A program made the translations under genes and the position numbers. From Prochilodus magdalenae (Eukaryota > Chordata > Actinopteri > Characiformes > Prochilodontidae), in NCBI GenBank assembly GCA_024036415.1, contig JAMWET010005455.1, positions 835,501 through 899,500 of the forward strand: 64,000 nucleotides of DNA. The letters run 5' to 3'. The notes under the pieces are model-generated. The model worked only from the letters and a program-made list of their open reading frames with translations, made no database searches and was not told the DNA's origin. Shown here one piece after another: positions 37,037-49,999 of this stretch. Every line of letters begins with the position of its first letter. The stretch's first letter is position 1.

Positions 37037-37251
37037 GCCGGTGCTGTCCCCACATACGACATTCAGGACTTTGATACAGAGGAGGTGTAGGACCATCGGC
37101 TGTGTGTGTATGTTACAGTATTGCTGTGTTACTGTGTGAAGGCTCCTGAAGAGCCGCAGCTCAGGCTCCTTCCCTATTCACTGACTGACCGACTCAGGGG
37201 GTCCTGAGAGAAACTCCCTCCAGCAGACCTCCGGATATATCACAAGGCGGG
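37037..37251 (+). other. Candidate non-coding exon or first exon
   Basis: The stretch is less AT-rich than its surroundings. It follows a CT-rich tract and TTCTTTCAG (ending 37036) and ends at a consensus donor, GGCGG|GTGAGTG (37252). It could be an upstream leader exon of the htr2c-type gene. Support is splice-site shape only. Confidence 0.2.
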
Positions 37252-37689
37252 TGAGTGTCAGTGTTAGTGTTTTATGTCGCTCAGTCATTTGGTGTTTATT
37301 TTTTCTGCTCTGAGTTACATGATCCTAGTTTACCTGTTCATCCTGAAGTCTACACCTCAGAGGTCCTCCTGGGACATTCCTACTTTCCTGCTGTAAAGGA
37401 AAGTGGTCCCTGTGTGAGTGTTGGCATTAGCCTGGTTGATCACTGAGGTGTTTTATCTCCTGAAATATTCACTACTTAGAAAACACCTCTCTGGCATGTG
37501 CTTACTGTCACATTTCCAGCAAAGCAGGCATCACTGCATGTTTATGTCAGATTTATGGGAACGTTTGGACTCAAACTTTACATTTATTTTATTTTATGTC
37601 CACACTTAAGTCCACTTATGTCTTTCTTGTGGGTTTTAGTACCAAAACAAGTCATCATTCATTTCTGCCAGACCGTTTTACGACTCCCT

Positions 37690-38369
37690 AATGTAATTTG
37701 GACCCAGAGGGAATCAACCAACAGGAATGAAACTTGGTGGGTAGGCTTCATGCTCGGCCGCACATGTGAAATAAGCAAGTATGGACCTTATCACTGTACC
37801 TAACTGGCCCAACAGCCACGATTGTGGGCATTCAGCAAACAGCTGTGCCCTCCATGAGTCGTCCTGCTAGTGCCAGCACAGACAGCTGCACTTGTACATG
37901 CACACGACGACTTCCCTTAACACCACATCAGTGTCGTCAGAGACTGCAATAGTGTTGTGCCAGACTGCCATGGAGTGGCTCAGAATGGCAGCGGGTCGTC
38001 TTCAGTGACTATTCCTGCTTTGTCTTAGTAGAGACGACCAACTATTTGGTGTGTGGATGCGCCGTGCTCAGCATCAAGATGAATGGCGTGTTGTCACATG
38101 GCACGTCCAGAAAGCTTAGTGTCACTTCTCCTCCACTCTTACCACTAAATCTGCAGGAACTGCATGAAAATATTCAAGTTGCATGGGATGGATTAGCGCA
38201 GGGCACCCTACAACTCCATGCCACACTGAGAGACACTACTTCTGTATGTGTAGCTCAATAAATAATACCCATATCAGTCTACATTTATCATTTATTGTCC
38301 CTGGTAACCTATAAAGCATTGCAATCCCACACTTCCTTCTGGGTGCAGCATTTCTTTTGATGATGAATG
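37690..38369 (+). mobile_element. Tc1/mariner-type element, copy J
   Basis: It starts within CCCAGAGGGAATCAACCAAC and ends TTCTGGGTGCAG...GATGAATG then TA. It carries both remnant transposase blocks in the plus sense. Confidence 0.72.
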
Positions 38370-39126
38370 TATATTAACAAGCTTGCAAATACCAAAACTC
38401 CTATGAGATAATAGACTCTCTACGTCTCCACAAATGTCAAGGTGCAGCAAAGAAATGCGAATGTGTATGAATGAGTGTGTGAGCGAGTGTGTGAATGAGA
38501 GAGTGAGCATGTTGCGGTAATGCTTGCACCTGCAGGTGATAGTCACCCCTCAGTTCAGACTGGCACTTCTATTCATACTGCCTCCAGCAGTACCTCCCCA
38601 AAGAAAGACCTCTTCAGGTCATGTGGATTTAACTCACACTGATGTAATCTCCCTCTGAACTCTTTGGCTTATGAAAGCTGAAATGGTTGTTCATAAAAGG
38701 ATCATTTCACACCTGGCACTCAGTTCTTACAAGGACACCGATCCTACTGGTGCTTTCAGCCTGCAACTTCAGTAGACATGTTACAGGAGATTGTGCCTAC
38801 AGAGTTTCTTATACGGTACAGTTGATGGTGGAAGTTTGCCAGTGTTTGATAAGGCATGTGTGTTTCTTTGGAAAGGATATGCATCAGTACAACTGTGTAA
38901 TCAAGCTCGTAGGTTCCATTACCATGCAACTTGACGTCAGCCCTACGTTTTGTTTCTTGTGATTATAGAAAAACATTTTTATTTGCTCAATATTTACTGT
39001 GTTCGTACTTTCTCACAGGGGTGGTTCACAGAGTGCATTAGGGTGGATTAAATAAGACAAGGAACTCAAACACATTTGGGAAATTACCTTTAAGTTTTTT
39101 TGCCATGTGGCAAGGAAAAAACAAGC

Positions 39127-40388
39127 TTGTCATTTCCTCCACATCCAGAGTAGCACGGAAACTACTTTGTGTTTAATTTAAGTGATGTTCGTGTCTAACC
39201 GCATGACAAGCGGTCGAACTTGACTGACACCACTGTCAACAAGCAAAAGCGAGGCAAAGAACTGGCTCAAAATATTCATAGATTCAAATTTTTTGTACAA
39301 ATGTAAATATATTTTTCATACATTTTCATAAAATGTAGAGTAAATGTGCTAGATTCATAGACTGTAGAGCAAAATGTCAAAGATTTTTGTACACTTGTAG
39401 ATTTTAGAGTAAATATTTTTAGAGTAAATATTCAGTTTATATATATATATATATGTATACAAATTCTAAACCTAAATTTTTGAGCAAAAAACACATCACA
39501 AAAAACATCACTGTCAACAAGCAAAAGCTAAGAATGATGATGATGATGGTGATGATGATGATGGTGATGTTACGGTACAGAAAAAGACTTCTGTCCAAAA
39601 ATTCTGTTAGATATGCAAAAAAGTCCTTCTCTAAGTAATTCAGAAAAACTCAAGAATGTTCACAGACTCATACACAGTTCATACAGCAAAATGTAAAAAA
39701 GTAAGCAAAAATGTTGTTTGTTATACTAAAGGAAATTCTTAATATATTTGCAAAGAAAAATATTTTTCTAGAGCCAAAATTCTATAGCTGTTTACATTTC
39801 TCAAGCAAAATGAAATTTCCCCATGTGTCTTGTCTTTTTCTCCACATCCAGAGTAGCACGGAAACTACTTTGGGCTTCATTTATGTGATCTTCGTGTTTA
39901 ACCGCACGAGCAGCTGTGATACTTGATTGACACCACTGTCAACAAGCAAGAGCTGAGAATGATAATGACGTTAATGAAGTTATTTCATCTTCATGATAGT
40001 TCATAAAAAAAAAACATAGAATTCTAAATTCTAGAGGAAAAAAAAGTTGACTTTTATAATTTGCACATTTTTTAAACCATTTGTAAATTCCTTTTGATTC
40101 CATGGCTAAATATCAAACATAAGTTCATTCCTGTGCAAAATTTTCATTAATTAGTAAATTCTAGAATAAATAGTTAGAACTATATGGCAAAAAAATGATG
40201 TGCAAAGACAAAATATATAAGTGTTATTTATAAAGTCAAATCCAAATATATTTGCACAAATGAAAACATTTAGAGTGACTATGGAAACTACTTGGTTTTC
40301 CAGTTTCCACGGGAACTACTTGTCTAAAGCACGACCAGCAGTGATATTTGACTGACACTACTGTTAACAAGCTAAAGCTAAAAAGTGA
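39127..40388. repeat. Three diverged copies of a ~120-bp unit in AT-rich DNA
   Basis: Copies at 39127-39253, 39830-39957 and 40277-40388 share CCACATCCAGAGTAGCACGG, GGAAACTAC and CACCACTGTCAACAAGCAA. A shorter piece lies at 39506-39540. Confidence 0.7.
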
Positions 40389-41060
40389 TGATGTCACAGG
40401 GTAGGAAGATTCTGAACAGCATGCTGGGTCACAATTTTTTTATACCTTAATTTCTAAAGCAAAAAGCGTTTTTCATAGACAATAGAAAAACATTTTCATA
40501 CGAAATTAGAGCAAAACATCACAGATTTGTACATTTTTGGGCAATTTTTTATACATTTGTCGATTCTAGAAAAAAATTCATGAATTTGTTATTTTAGAGC
40601 CAAATTTTTATAAATTCATAAAATCTGTATTTCTCAAAATTTCCTAAATATTTTATTTATAGAGCAAGCTTTTTAAAATCATTATGCAAATTTTCTTATA
40701 CATTCAGAATTTCTTAAGCAAAAAAGCTGATAATAGAACAACATCTTCATAGATTCATACGTAAGCTAGATTAGAGCAAAATGTCACAGACTTGTACATT
40801 TCTATACATTTGTAGATTCAAGAGCATTTCATCATAAATCTGTCAATTTTAGAGCCAAATTTTCATAGATTCTAATGTTTTTGGGCACAATTATGTAATT
40901 TTTAATATAAATTTGTATATTTTCAAGTTTTATAGATGGATATGTAGATTTATACATATACATTTATATATATGTAAACTTAGTTTTAGACATTTTAGTG
41001 GAAATAATTGATTTCTGAATTCTAGAATAACATATTCCTAAACTGTAGAGAAAACATTTC
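39255..41060. repeat. Degenerate AT-rich satellite-like region
   Basis: Loosely repeated AGAGCAAAATGTCACAGA and TACATTTGTAGATTCTAGA motifs recur about every 60-100 bp, interleaved with the ~120-bp units. No coding potential. Confidence 0.5.
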
Positions 41061-41994
41061 ATATTATCTCAGTAAATAGCAAAAGGAAAAGATGCTCTTC
41101 AGTGTAAGCTGCTGTTAAAGTAAGGATTAAAGTAATTGTAGGTAATTCAGTAAAGGGAAGTCATTTAAGGTTATTTCTGTTGGTCCATTTGTGAAAACAA
41201 AAAGCATCGTTTCCATGCATCGATACAACAACAACAGTAGACTTAGCTCAGTGAGGCAGACCTCAGCTTTTGTCAAAAGGTGGCAGGTGCATCTCTATGG
41301 TATGACATAACAGAGGTCATCAAGTCATGAATGTGGCATTCATATCATTGACTATGTGAGCAGTGTCTTCAGCAGGCGCGATATTTCACAGGACAGTCAT
41401 GAATAATAAATGAACAACAAGTCAGAAAATAGTGACGTCCATCTGTGGCGTCAGTTTTAGGGGATTGGCACTTTGAACATAAAGAGGTTTAACATGACTT
41501 AACATACAGTAGTCAGTCAAAAGCACCGAATCAGCAATTAAAGCATGATGGCAGTAAGTAATTAGGATAGTTCCTCATTTCCAGCGTTTCTTTTACAATA
41601 TCCAACCAAATAAATCCCCAACACAGTGAAGGCCTGCCAGGGAGCACATTCATATTCAGGCTTCCTGTTGTGTCGCTGCATCCCTTCGCACGTTTTTGTT
41701 AATGCTTGTTTTCAGATGGCGCTCTCTTATTCATTGTATTTAAATGACTAGTTCTCACAATGTCATTCCAGAGACTGGAAAATAACCAGACTCTTGACAG
41801 GAGAATAGGCTGTCTGTCAGGCTTCAAAAGGTATTTTTCAATATAGATACAATAATATAACAAGGCACACGTCATATCAGAATATAACAACCATCTCCTT
41901 GTGATTTATCACCTCCACTGACCAAATAGGAGCTCTTTGTGAAGACTGTAGTCCCTCTGTTTCTCTCTATGCTTTGTTTCTCTATTCTTAAATG

Positions 41995-42420
41995 GCCAAG
42001 ACCCCCACAGGACCACCACAGAGCAGATATTATGTGGGTGGTGGATCATTCTCAGCACTGTGGTGACACTGACATGGTGGCGGTGTGTTAGTGTGCGTTG
42101 TGCAGGTGTGAGTGGATCAGACATAGTAGCGCTGCTCAAGACCTCAGTGTCACTGCTGGACTGAGAATCACCAACCAAAACTATCCAGCCAACAGCATCC
42201 TGCTGGTAGCGTCCTGTGCCCACAGATAAAGGACTAGAGGATGACCAACATAAACTGTGCAGCTGCAGATGAGCTATCGTCCTTAACTCTTCAGTAGAGG
42301 GTCTAATAGAGTGGACAGTGAGTGGACACAGTGTTTAATCTCCAGCTGCACTGCTGTGTCTGACCCACTCACAGCAGCACAACACACACTAATACACCAC
42401 CACCACATCAATGTCACTGC
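41995..42420. repeat. GGCCACTTCATTA-family repeat, inverted internal halves
   Basis: CACAGGACCACCACAGAGCA, the GATCATTCTCAGCACTG block and CACACACTAATACACCACCA match the 9.3 and 14.4 kb copies; the terminal repeats are not clear. Confidence 0.6.
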
Positions 42421-42601
42421 ACATAATAGTAAATTAATAATCCTTATTTATATAGCACATTTTAAACAGTGCTCTACCAAGGTACTAAATAAAACATATA
42501 GAACACAGAAAAAAACAAAACAGGCACATGAAATTAAAAAGTCATAGTAAAAGATCTGTTTGAAGTCTGTCCTGATAAAACGCATTAGAGATGGAGCAGG
42601 C

Positions 42602-42874
42602 CTAATATCCAAAGAAAGACTGAGAGGACAGAGACAGAGACAGAAGAACAGACAACAGTAACTGGCCAGACCTTAGAGACTGTGGAGCAGAATATGGGCA
42701 GGGAACGTCAGTAATGTATGATGGTGCCTTGCCCATGCCAGTCATCATTCTAGCCGCTGTATTTTGTACCAGCTGCAGTCGTGCCAATGGATGCCTATTT
42801 ATGCCCATGTACAGAGAGTTACAATAACGTAGGCAAATAAATAGAAAAGCATGGTTTTGGGAGCACTTGCACAT
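42602..42874 (-). mobile_element. Non-LTR retrotransposon reverse transcriptase fragment
   Basis: The minus strand encodes RYCNSLYMGINRHPLARLQL followed by VQNTAARMMTG, the conserved region near the end of LINE ORF2 (usual form YCNSLY...LQLVQNAAARLLTG). It is short and decayed. Confidence 0.6.
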
Positions 42875-42939
42875 ATGGGATTTGTACAGCCATCATTCAA
42901 ACATAACTTTTTCCATAGAAATGAGTAGTGGAATGTGGT

Positions 42940-43900
42940 GAACATTATAAGAAAATCAATCAAATCTTTATTTAAATATCATCTTTACAATAAACTGTTT
43001 GAAATGATTTACAGACTAACGAACAGGCAAAGGCACAGAAACAGACGGAAAGGAACAAGAACATTAATGTATCACCAGGTGAAGGTTAAAAAGGAAAGCC
43101 CATAGCTGAGAAAACACATTGGTTAAGTCTATATTGCTCAAAAGGGGGAACATGTTTAAGTAATTAATAAACATCTATTAATATAACAAATAAAATACTG
43201 CTAAAATAAGATTAAGTGATTATAAAGTACAATATTAGAGTAATTAATAATTATTAGAGTGAATGTATAGTAGTGCAATATTGCCTAGTTATTATAAACA
43301 CAGACTGCTACAGTAGACTATTGTATGTGTGGTATACAGATGCTGAATGGGTGTATATATTTGTAGGTGTATATGTGTATACATACTTATCACACTTTAT
43401 TGTCCTTTTTGCTACACGTTTGTCATTATTATTGTCCTGCTTGTCCTGGCTTCAGGCTTGCTTTGTTTTGTGTGCTCCCTGTTTGTCATCGTTATTATTA
43501 TAGTAAAATAGGGGAAGTAATGAAAATATAAAAACACAAATTCAAAAAAATTAGAAGGAAAGTCAGAAGAAAGCTGGACTGAGACGAAGGGATTCCAAAG
43601 TAAAAGCACTGTTACAAATGTAAGTCTTAAGTGCTGCCCTCAGGTCCTGGCAGGCTGTTCCAGAGGTTAGGGGGGCATACACTGTGAAAGCCGCCTCTCT
43701 GTCTCTCTTTGTCCATGCCATACAAGTAGACTAGAGCCAGAGAAGCGGAGGGATCTGCTTGGTTCCTAAAAGTGAATCATGCCAAAGATATATTGAGGTA
43801 CTAATAGATTTAAAACCTGAGAAAATTATAATAAGCATGAGTAAATAGATATGAAAATGTAAATCTGAGTTTGAAAAAAACAAACAAGAGTCTTAACTAA
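42940..43900. other. AT-rich non-coding, probable old retroelement remnants
   Basis: No gene. 43,640-43,760 contains CTGGCAGGCTGTTCCAGAG-type sequence of retroelement character, not classifiable by eye. Confidence 0.3.
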
Positions 43901-44130
43901 AAGTCTAGAATTGTTTGTAAACGATATTTAAACAGGTGAACGTTTTCCTTTGACCTCTGGTCCCAATGACCAGGATTTCATTTTTGTCCGTTGGAGAAAG
44001 TTATGAGTCATCCAGATATCCAGATATTATCTACTAATACTGTACTTTTAATATCTGATTGTGATTTATTCTATAATTTGAATGTGTGGTAATAATTGTG
44101 AATTCAATACAATTATTACTGCACAGTGAG

Positions 44131-44797
44131 ACCAGAACGTCCATGTGGCAGTGGGTAGGTTTGACGTTGAATGATTCATGTAAGCATGGGCCATATCGCT
44201 GTATCTCACTGACCCAACTGTCGGACTGTCGTGGAGTGACTCAGAATGGCTGCGGGTCATCTTCAGTAATGAGTCACTTTTGTCTTGGTGGAGACAACCA
44301 ACGAATCCAAGTGTGGAGGCACCTTGGTCAGCGCCAAAATGAACGATTCCATGTCACACATCAGATGTCCAGAAGTGGGGTGCAGTTTTGCACTATGCCA
44401 GATCACCTTTGAACTGAACGCACACTCCGGTGCATGATTCCAACAGGACATCAATCATCCACATACTGCTGACGTCTCCAGAGGTTGCCATGAACACACA
44501 GATATAATGGCTGCATCTCCAGAGTCTATCCCTGACTAAAAATGTGTTGGACGCTTTTGGACATGCTATCAACACTGCAGGGAACAGGAACTGCAGATTG
44601 TCACAGGACACCATTAGGAACCTCCACAACTCCATGCCGAGACTGAGACACTGCTACTGTATATGTAGCTCAATACATACTACCCATATCAGTCTAAATG
44701 CATCATCACTTATTGTTCCTGGTAACCTTTATCTTCCTCCCCAACAGCACTGCAATCCTACAGCTTCTTCTGGGGGCAGCTATTCTTTTTATGAGTG
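44131..44797 (+). mobile_element. Tc1/mariner-type element, copy K
   Basis: The plus strand includes the decayed catalytic block around FSNESLLS (FSDES in better copies) followed by DNQRIQVWRHLGQRQNERFH. The 3' end is followed by TA. Confidence 0.7.
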
Positions 44798-44841
44798 TAT
44801 ATAAATGTATGTGCATGCAGGTGTAAATGCATTATAATTAA

Positions 44842-45840
44842 CCCATAAGAGCCCAGAGCCATTTCTCCTTAAGGGAAAATAATAAAGGGTCAGTTATAAA
44901 ATCAAAAAAGATCAGTCTTATTGTGACAAAGAGGTCACATGGCGTCTTCTGTAAGTATTATGGAGTCATAATACTGGTAGCATATGTCACAACAACAACA
45001 ATTCCATAACTGGTATTCCATTATGGTGTTCTAGAAATGGCATCAGAATGGGTATATGTAATATAGAATATGGGTATATGTAATATAGAATATGGGTATA
45101 TGTAATGTAGAATATGGGTATATGTAATAAAGAATATGGGTATGTGTTATATAGAATATGGGTATATGTAATATAGAATATGGGTATATGTAATATAGAA
45201 TATGGGTATATGTGATATAGAATATGGGTATATGTAATATAGAATATGGGTATATGTAATATAGAATATGGGTATGTGTTATATAGAATATGGGTATATG
45301 TAATATAGAATATGGGTATATGTAATATAGAATATGGGTATATGTGATATAGAATATGGGTATATGTAATATAGAATATGGGTATGTGTTATATAGAATA
45401 CGAGTATGTGTAATATAGAATATGGGTATATGTTATATAAAATATGGGTATATGTAATATAGAATATGGGTATGTGTTATATAGAATACGAGTATGTGTA
45501 ATATAGAATATGGGTATATGTTATATAGTATATGGGTATATGTAATATAGAATATGGGTATAAGAACATTAGAGCTCTTAAATGGGTTGGAATCTTATAG
45601 GTACAAAAACAGTAACAGACTTTAAATGAGTTGGTTTGGTCTCTCACTGCACTAACCAAGCACATCACCATTTTCTAAATGAGGTCATATGTTCACCAAC
45701 TGTCATGTGACTGCATCCAGTATGTTCGGAATAAGTCACTCAGGGACTCCATGTGTTTAGGTGAAGGGTAAAACTGTATAAAGAACTTTACAGATTTTTA
45801 AAAGGCTTGTGACACATACGTCACTGTGGGCTCTTATGGG
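44842..45840. mobile_element. 999-bp piggyBac-like non-autonomous element
   Basis: TTAA stands at both outer edges (44838-44841, 45841-45844). Perfect 14-bp terminal inverted repeats read CCCATAAGAGCCCA and TGGGCTCTTATGGG. TTAA duplications with CCC-starting ends are the hallmark of piggyBac elements. No transposase ORF is present; the centre is a minisatellite. Confidence 0.8.
45045..45562. repeat. 22-bp minisatellite, about 23 units
   Basis: The unit begins GGGTATATGTAATATAGAAT. Variant units (GTGTTATATAG, ACGAGTATGTG) recur in ordered higher-order blocks. It lies wholly inside the TTAA-flanked element. Confidence 0.95.
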
Positions 45841-46411
45841 TTAAAATGGCAGCTCTTGGGATTTGATCTTTCATCCATAGCTTGGGGCAATGCGTAGCTT
45901 CACCTGGGGGTTTACAATAGTAGTCTTAACAAGACCTTAAGTTCAGTTTGATTGCCAAACACTTGATAAGTTTTGCTCTTGTTTTCTTTAATAGCTTTGT
46001 TTAATTGTTGTGTTTGGACAGAACTCATGAATAGAGACGTTCTGGTCTAGTTGTATAAATGAATGCACTTTAGATTCTTCAGAGCGCTTACGTGGAACAG
46101 TATTCTCTTTAGACATCAATTCAGGGATGATGTTCACCAGAAAGGTAGACGGACAGTAAGATAGGGTTACTGTTGATGACAGCTGTTTTGAGTTCCACAG
46201 AATGTCCGTACAGTTTCACCGTGTTGAACTGAGCGAGAGGAATCAGATTGCCACATCAGGTTGCTTCTTGCCCGCATACAGCATTCCATGACTACAACTT
46301 TGTTGTTCATGTTTTCTTGCACATGTTTGGGCTCTCAATGTCACCTGAAAGAATGGAGAGTGGCGAGTTGTTTAAGCTGTCAGTTTTATTTTTCATTTGC
46401 TCTTTTCACAG

Positions 46412-46491
46412 GGAACACACTAGGCAGTCTGCTGCAGGACCGAGGATTGGCACTTCGGATATGTCTGGATTTGTCAAAGCGAATAAGCACA
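46412..46491 (+). other. Candidate 5' leader exon of the htr2c-type gene
   Basis: A strong acceptor (long T-rich tract ending TTTTCACAG at 46411) and a donor (A|GTAAGTG at 46492) bound 80 nt. If spliced to 53571, an ATG at 46461 would run in frame into the downstream short ORF, giving an 18-codon upstream ORF. No transcript evidence is available; the pattern could be chance. Confidence 0.28.
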
Positions 46492-46715
46492 GTAAGTGTG
46501 TTTTTGCTCGCGACAAGACCTCTAAGCTGTTCTTCAGTCAAGGACGTTAAAGTCTGTGCTTGCTTTCTGTTTTATTGCTTCAGATCTGGAGACACCATAA
46601 AGTGTCCTAACTCGTCACTTAACTGATAAAAACTGTCAGACTCATATGACTGCATGCATTCATTAATAGATAGTGACATTCATAGTAGTTGTATAACAAA
46701 TAACAAGCTCAATTC

Positions 46716-47432
46716 CACTCATCATCAAAGGCATAGCTGCACACAGAAGGAATCAACCGACAGGAATGAAGCTTGGTCGGTAGGTGGGAGACATGCGAAT
46801 GATTCAAGTTTCACACTTGCCCATGCATGTGATGTAAGCAAGGATGGGCCTTATCACTGTACCCGACTGACCCAACAGCCATGATTGTGGACATTCACTG
46901 AGCAGTAATGCCCTCAATGAGTCATCTTGTTAGTGGCAGCACCATTGGCAAGCGGCTGCACCACGGTCTACATGCACGCATACCATTACAGCGGCTGCCG
47001 TTAATATTACATCAACATCACCAAAGACTGCACACCATGGTTCATGCCAGTGACTCTTAATGGCAAAGGGTCACCTTCAGTGACAAGTCCTGCTTTTGTC
47101 TTGGTGAAATGACCATCGAATGTCGAGGCATCGAATGAAGATGAATGTTTTGTTACACATCCAGAAGGCCTGGTGTCGTGCCACCTGTACCTCTACCGCA
47201 AAATCTGAAGTGTGTAAAAATATTCAAGATGCATGGGATGGATTATCTCAGGACACCATTAGGAACCTCTATAACTCTCAGACGTTTGGCATGTTGCGTT
47301 AGCAAAGATGGCAGTCCAATGCCTTACTGAGAGACACTACTGTATGTCTATCTCAATAAATATTACCCATATCAGTATAAATTTATAATCATTTATTGTT
47401 CCTGGTAACCTTTATCTTCCTCCCAATACCCT
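46716..47432 (+). mobile_element. Tc1/mariner-type element, copy L, 3' truncated
   Basis: The left inverted repeat (CACTCATCATCAAAGGCATA) and both remnant transposase blocks are in the plus sense. The right end is lost after CTTTATCTTCCTCCCAATA. Confidence 0.68.
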
Positions 47433-47613
47433 GTCTCTTCCTCCAAGACAGAAGGCAACCCTTGCAGAGAGCTGATTGCGGTTGTGACAATGTCTGTCTC
47501 TTAGTGTTATGATCAAACACATCACTGCTGCTGATGTCAGCTTTGTTAGTGGTCATAGCAATAGAGCTGGTCCTCTTCACCTGTCAAGTCTATTACACAT
47601 GTTCTTGTTCTTA

Positions 47614-47868
47614 TTAAAGGTCACATGCCTGTGGCTTTCTTTCAGTCACCACACAGAGTGTAGTCGCAACACCGTCATCTAGCCGTTTTATAATGTGCAC
47701 TTTCTCCGAGGGCTCTTTTAAACGGCCAGGCGTCTCTTTAGCGTCCGGCGACAGTAACTGAGTTGAACTTGGAAGTTGAAATGGGGATAGATTTCCCTCT
47801 TGCGCACTTTTAAACAAAGGTGCCTTAGATGAACCACTTTGGGTCCCCTGGATTTAAATGGCAGTTTG
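47614..47868 (-). pseudogene. Unrecognised coding-like ORF
   Basis: An 84-codon minus-strand frame includes GNLSPFQLPSSTQLLSPDAK, LKEPSEKVHIIKRLDDG and a stop. It has normal-looking composition and no low complexity, but no recognised family, promoter or splice sites. It could be a host exon, a retrocopy or chance. Confidence 0.22.
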
Positions 47869-48035
47869 CATGGCTCTATTGAATTCTGCATAATTCAGGA
47901 ATGGGTAAGGCAATGTGGTGAAACCTATCCTTGCTTATAAAGGACCATGCCATTCCAGGATATGAGCACTGAACTGTAGAGTTTGTCTAGCATCTGAGAT
48001 TTACAGACTGTTCTGTCTTGTATAGAACAGCTTTA

Positions 48036-49065
48036 AATATTTGGACACTGACAACGTTATTGATACGTTAGCTTTCTATCGCAGCATAGAGTTTAAACAG
48101 TGAATATGAGCTTAAAGTGCAGATTTCCAACTTTTATTTGATTGTATTTACATCCAAATCATGTGAGCAATGTAGGAGTTATAACCTCCTTCACACATAA
48201 CCTCCTTATTCACTGGACTTAAAGGGAATCAGACAATTGGTTGCAGGTATACTCTCATTACCTTACATACAAATAAGCAGATAAAGGGTCTAAAGTTGAT
48301 TTCAGGTGAGGTATTTGCAAATTGGAATCTGTTGCTGTTAACTCTCAGTGTGAAGTCTGAAGAACTTCACTGCCAGTAAAGCAAGTCATTTTTAGATCTT
48401 CATAAATCAAAAACAAACAAACCTATTAGACAACACACGGTGGGCAAAACAAACATCTGGAACATTCTCAAAATGATTGGTGGAGATAAACCTCTTCACA
48501 CCAGTGGGCCAGATCCAAAACACCTTCCAAGAGGTAGATCAAGTGAATAGACCAGAGACAAAGAACAACTTGTACTAGAATGGTGAGAAAAGCATGGGCA
48601 AGGGATGAAACGCCTCATGATCCAAAGCATGCTATCTGTGAAGGATGGTGTAGGTAGTGTTATTTTATGGGCATGTACAACAGCTTGTATTTATTATATT
48701 TATTTATTTATCTATTACTGGATGGGCCAGCATGTTACACATGGATAGTGACTCAAAGCATTCTGCAAAAGCAACCCATGGCCCATTAAAGCCACAGAAG
48801 TGGAAGTCCAAATCAGTCACCTGACCACGTTTAAATCAAACTCGCATTTCACTTGTTCACTATGTGAAGCAGGAACTGGGGATAGCCACTCTAAAGGCTT
48901 GGCAGAGCATCGCCAGGGGAGGAATCCAGTGCCGGGTGGGCTCCAGACCTCAGGCAGTAAAGCTGAAGGCTCCACTTTGAGCTCATATTCATTATTTAAT
49001 GTCAGCCCCAATAAGCTGTGCTGGACAGCTAAAATAAAGACCACTGTTTATGGACCTGACTGTAT
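48036..49065 (+). mobile_element. Second, distinct Tc1-like transposon relic
   Basis: From TTGGACACTGACAACGTTAT through GAATATGAGCTTAAAGTGCA and ATTTACATCCAAATCATGTG it follows a well-known vertebrate Tc1-like element. It ends with remnants of the catalytic part (MDSDSKHSAKAT, equivalent to QMDNDPKHTAKAT) and of AWQSI. Many stops and deletions; inactive. Confidence 0.75.
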
Positions 49066-49599
49066 GTGGCCTGAGGAGATCTGTCTCAGATTAGCTCTCT
49101 TTCTGTAGTATCCCTGATAAATATGAAACTAGGTCTGTTCAAGGCACACCGTGAATGTGAAAGGCACTCTCACCTCTCCTCATCTTCATTCTCTGTGACG
49201 GTTAGTTTGAAATATTTAACCGCTGTCTTCTGGCTCGTGGGCATGATTTCGCACTCTCCACACTGTGAGTATTTTAGGAGAGCCAGAGGTGACTCCTCTG
49301 AAGTTGGCCTCTCTAAAGCATGACAAAGCATCATCAGTTTCACTCAATATTTGTGTGAGAGCACGCCTGCGGTGATTTTCTCGGTATTGGCAGGTGACGC
49401 TGTATTTGTTAGCTGAGTTGAAGCAGTTTATAAAGACAGCTCTGGTGCTGACCAATATGATGTTGGGTATGAAGGTACAGTTATCATAAGCTCTGTGTTT
49501 TAATTACATGGAAATGGGTTGGTTAAGGTGACAGTAAATGTGAACCACAGTGCCTACACTGAGCTATTGGAACAACCAGGTTTTACCTTTTGCCCATTA

Positions 49600-49880
49600 T
49601 CCTACCCAGGAACATCACATTCCTATCCCTGTATTCCAAGATGACAGCTTTCATGTTCACAGGGTTGCAAATGTGACTGATTGGCATGATGAGTATTCCC
49701 TGATTGGCATGTAGGAGTATTCCCACATCTGGATTGGCACACAAATACCCAGATTTAGATACTCTTGAAGATCTATGCGACTGCCTGGAACACCCAGCAA
49801 AATGTCAGCGGAGACATCCACCAAATCTTCCCCAACTGCGCAATTCTCAATGCAAGAGTGACACCCAAAAACTTCCAGGA
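49600..49880. repeat. GTAGGCCACATCAA-family repeat, reverse orientation
   Basis: The complement of 49,835-49,870 contains CTTGCATTGAGAATTGCGCA and GTTGGGGAAGATTTGG, matching 57.24-57.29 kb. Confidence 0.4.
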
Positions 49881-49999
49881 CATGGCAAATCCAGTCACAG
49901 TGTTTTTTTTTTTGTGCTTGTGAAAGTATTACATGGTATTAGGCACGTTTCAGTCACAGGGGACTACATTTTTGTCTGGGGAGCTTACTGAACATATAC

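Noticed and set aside
36512..37139. Open frames of 167 and 203 codons rich in Ser, Leu, Pro and Phe
   Set aside because: They are produced by the CT-rich low-complexity tract; two overlapping frames are open at once and no domain is present.
45045..45562. Minisatellite as a CRISPR-like array
   Set aside because: Units are contiguous 22-mers with no unique spacers and lie within a TTAA-flanked element.
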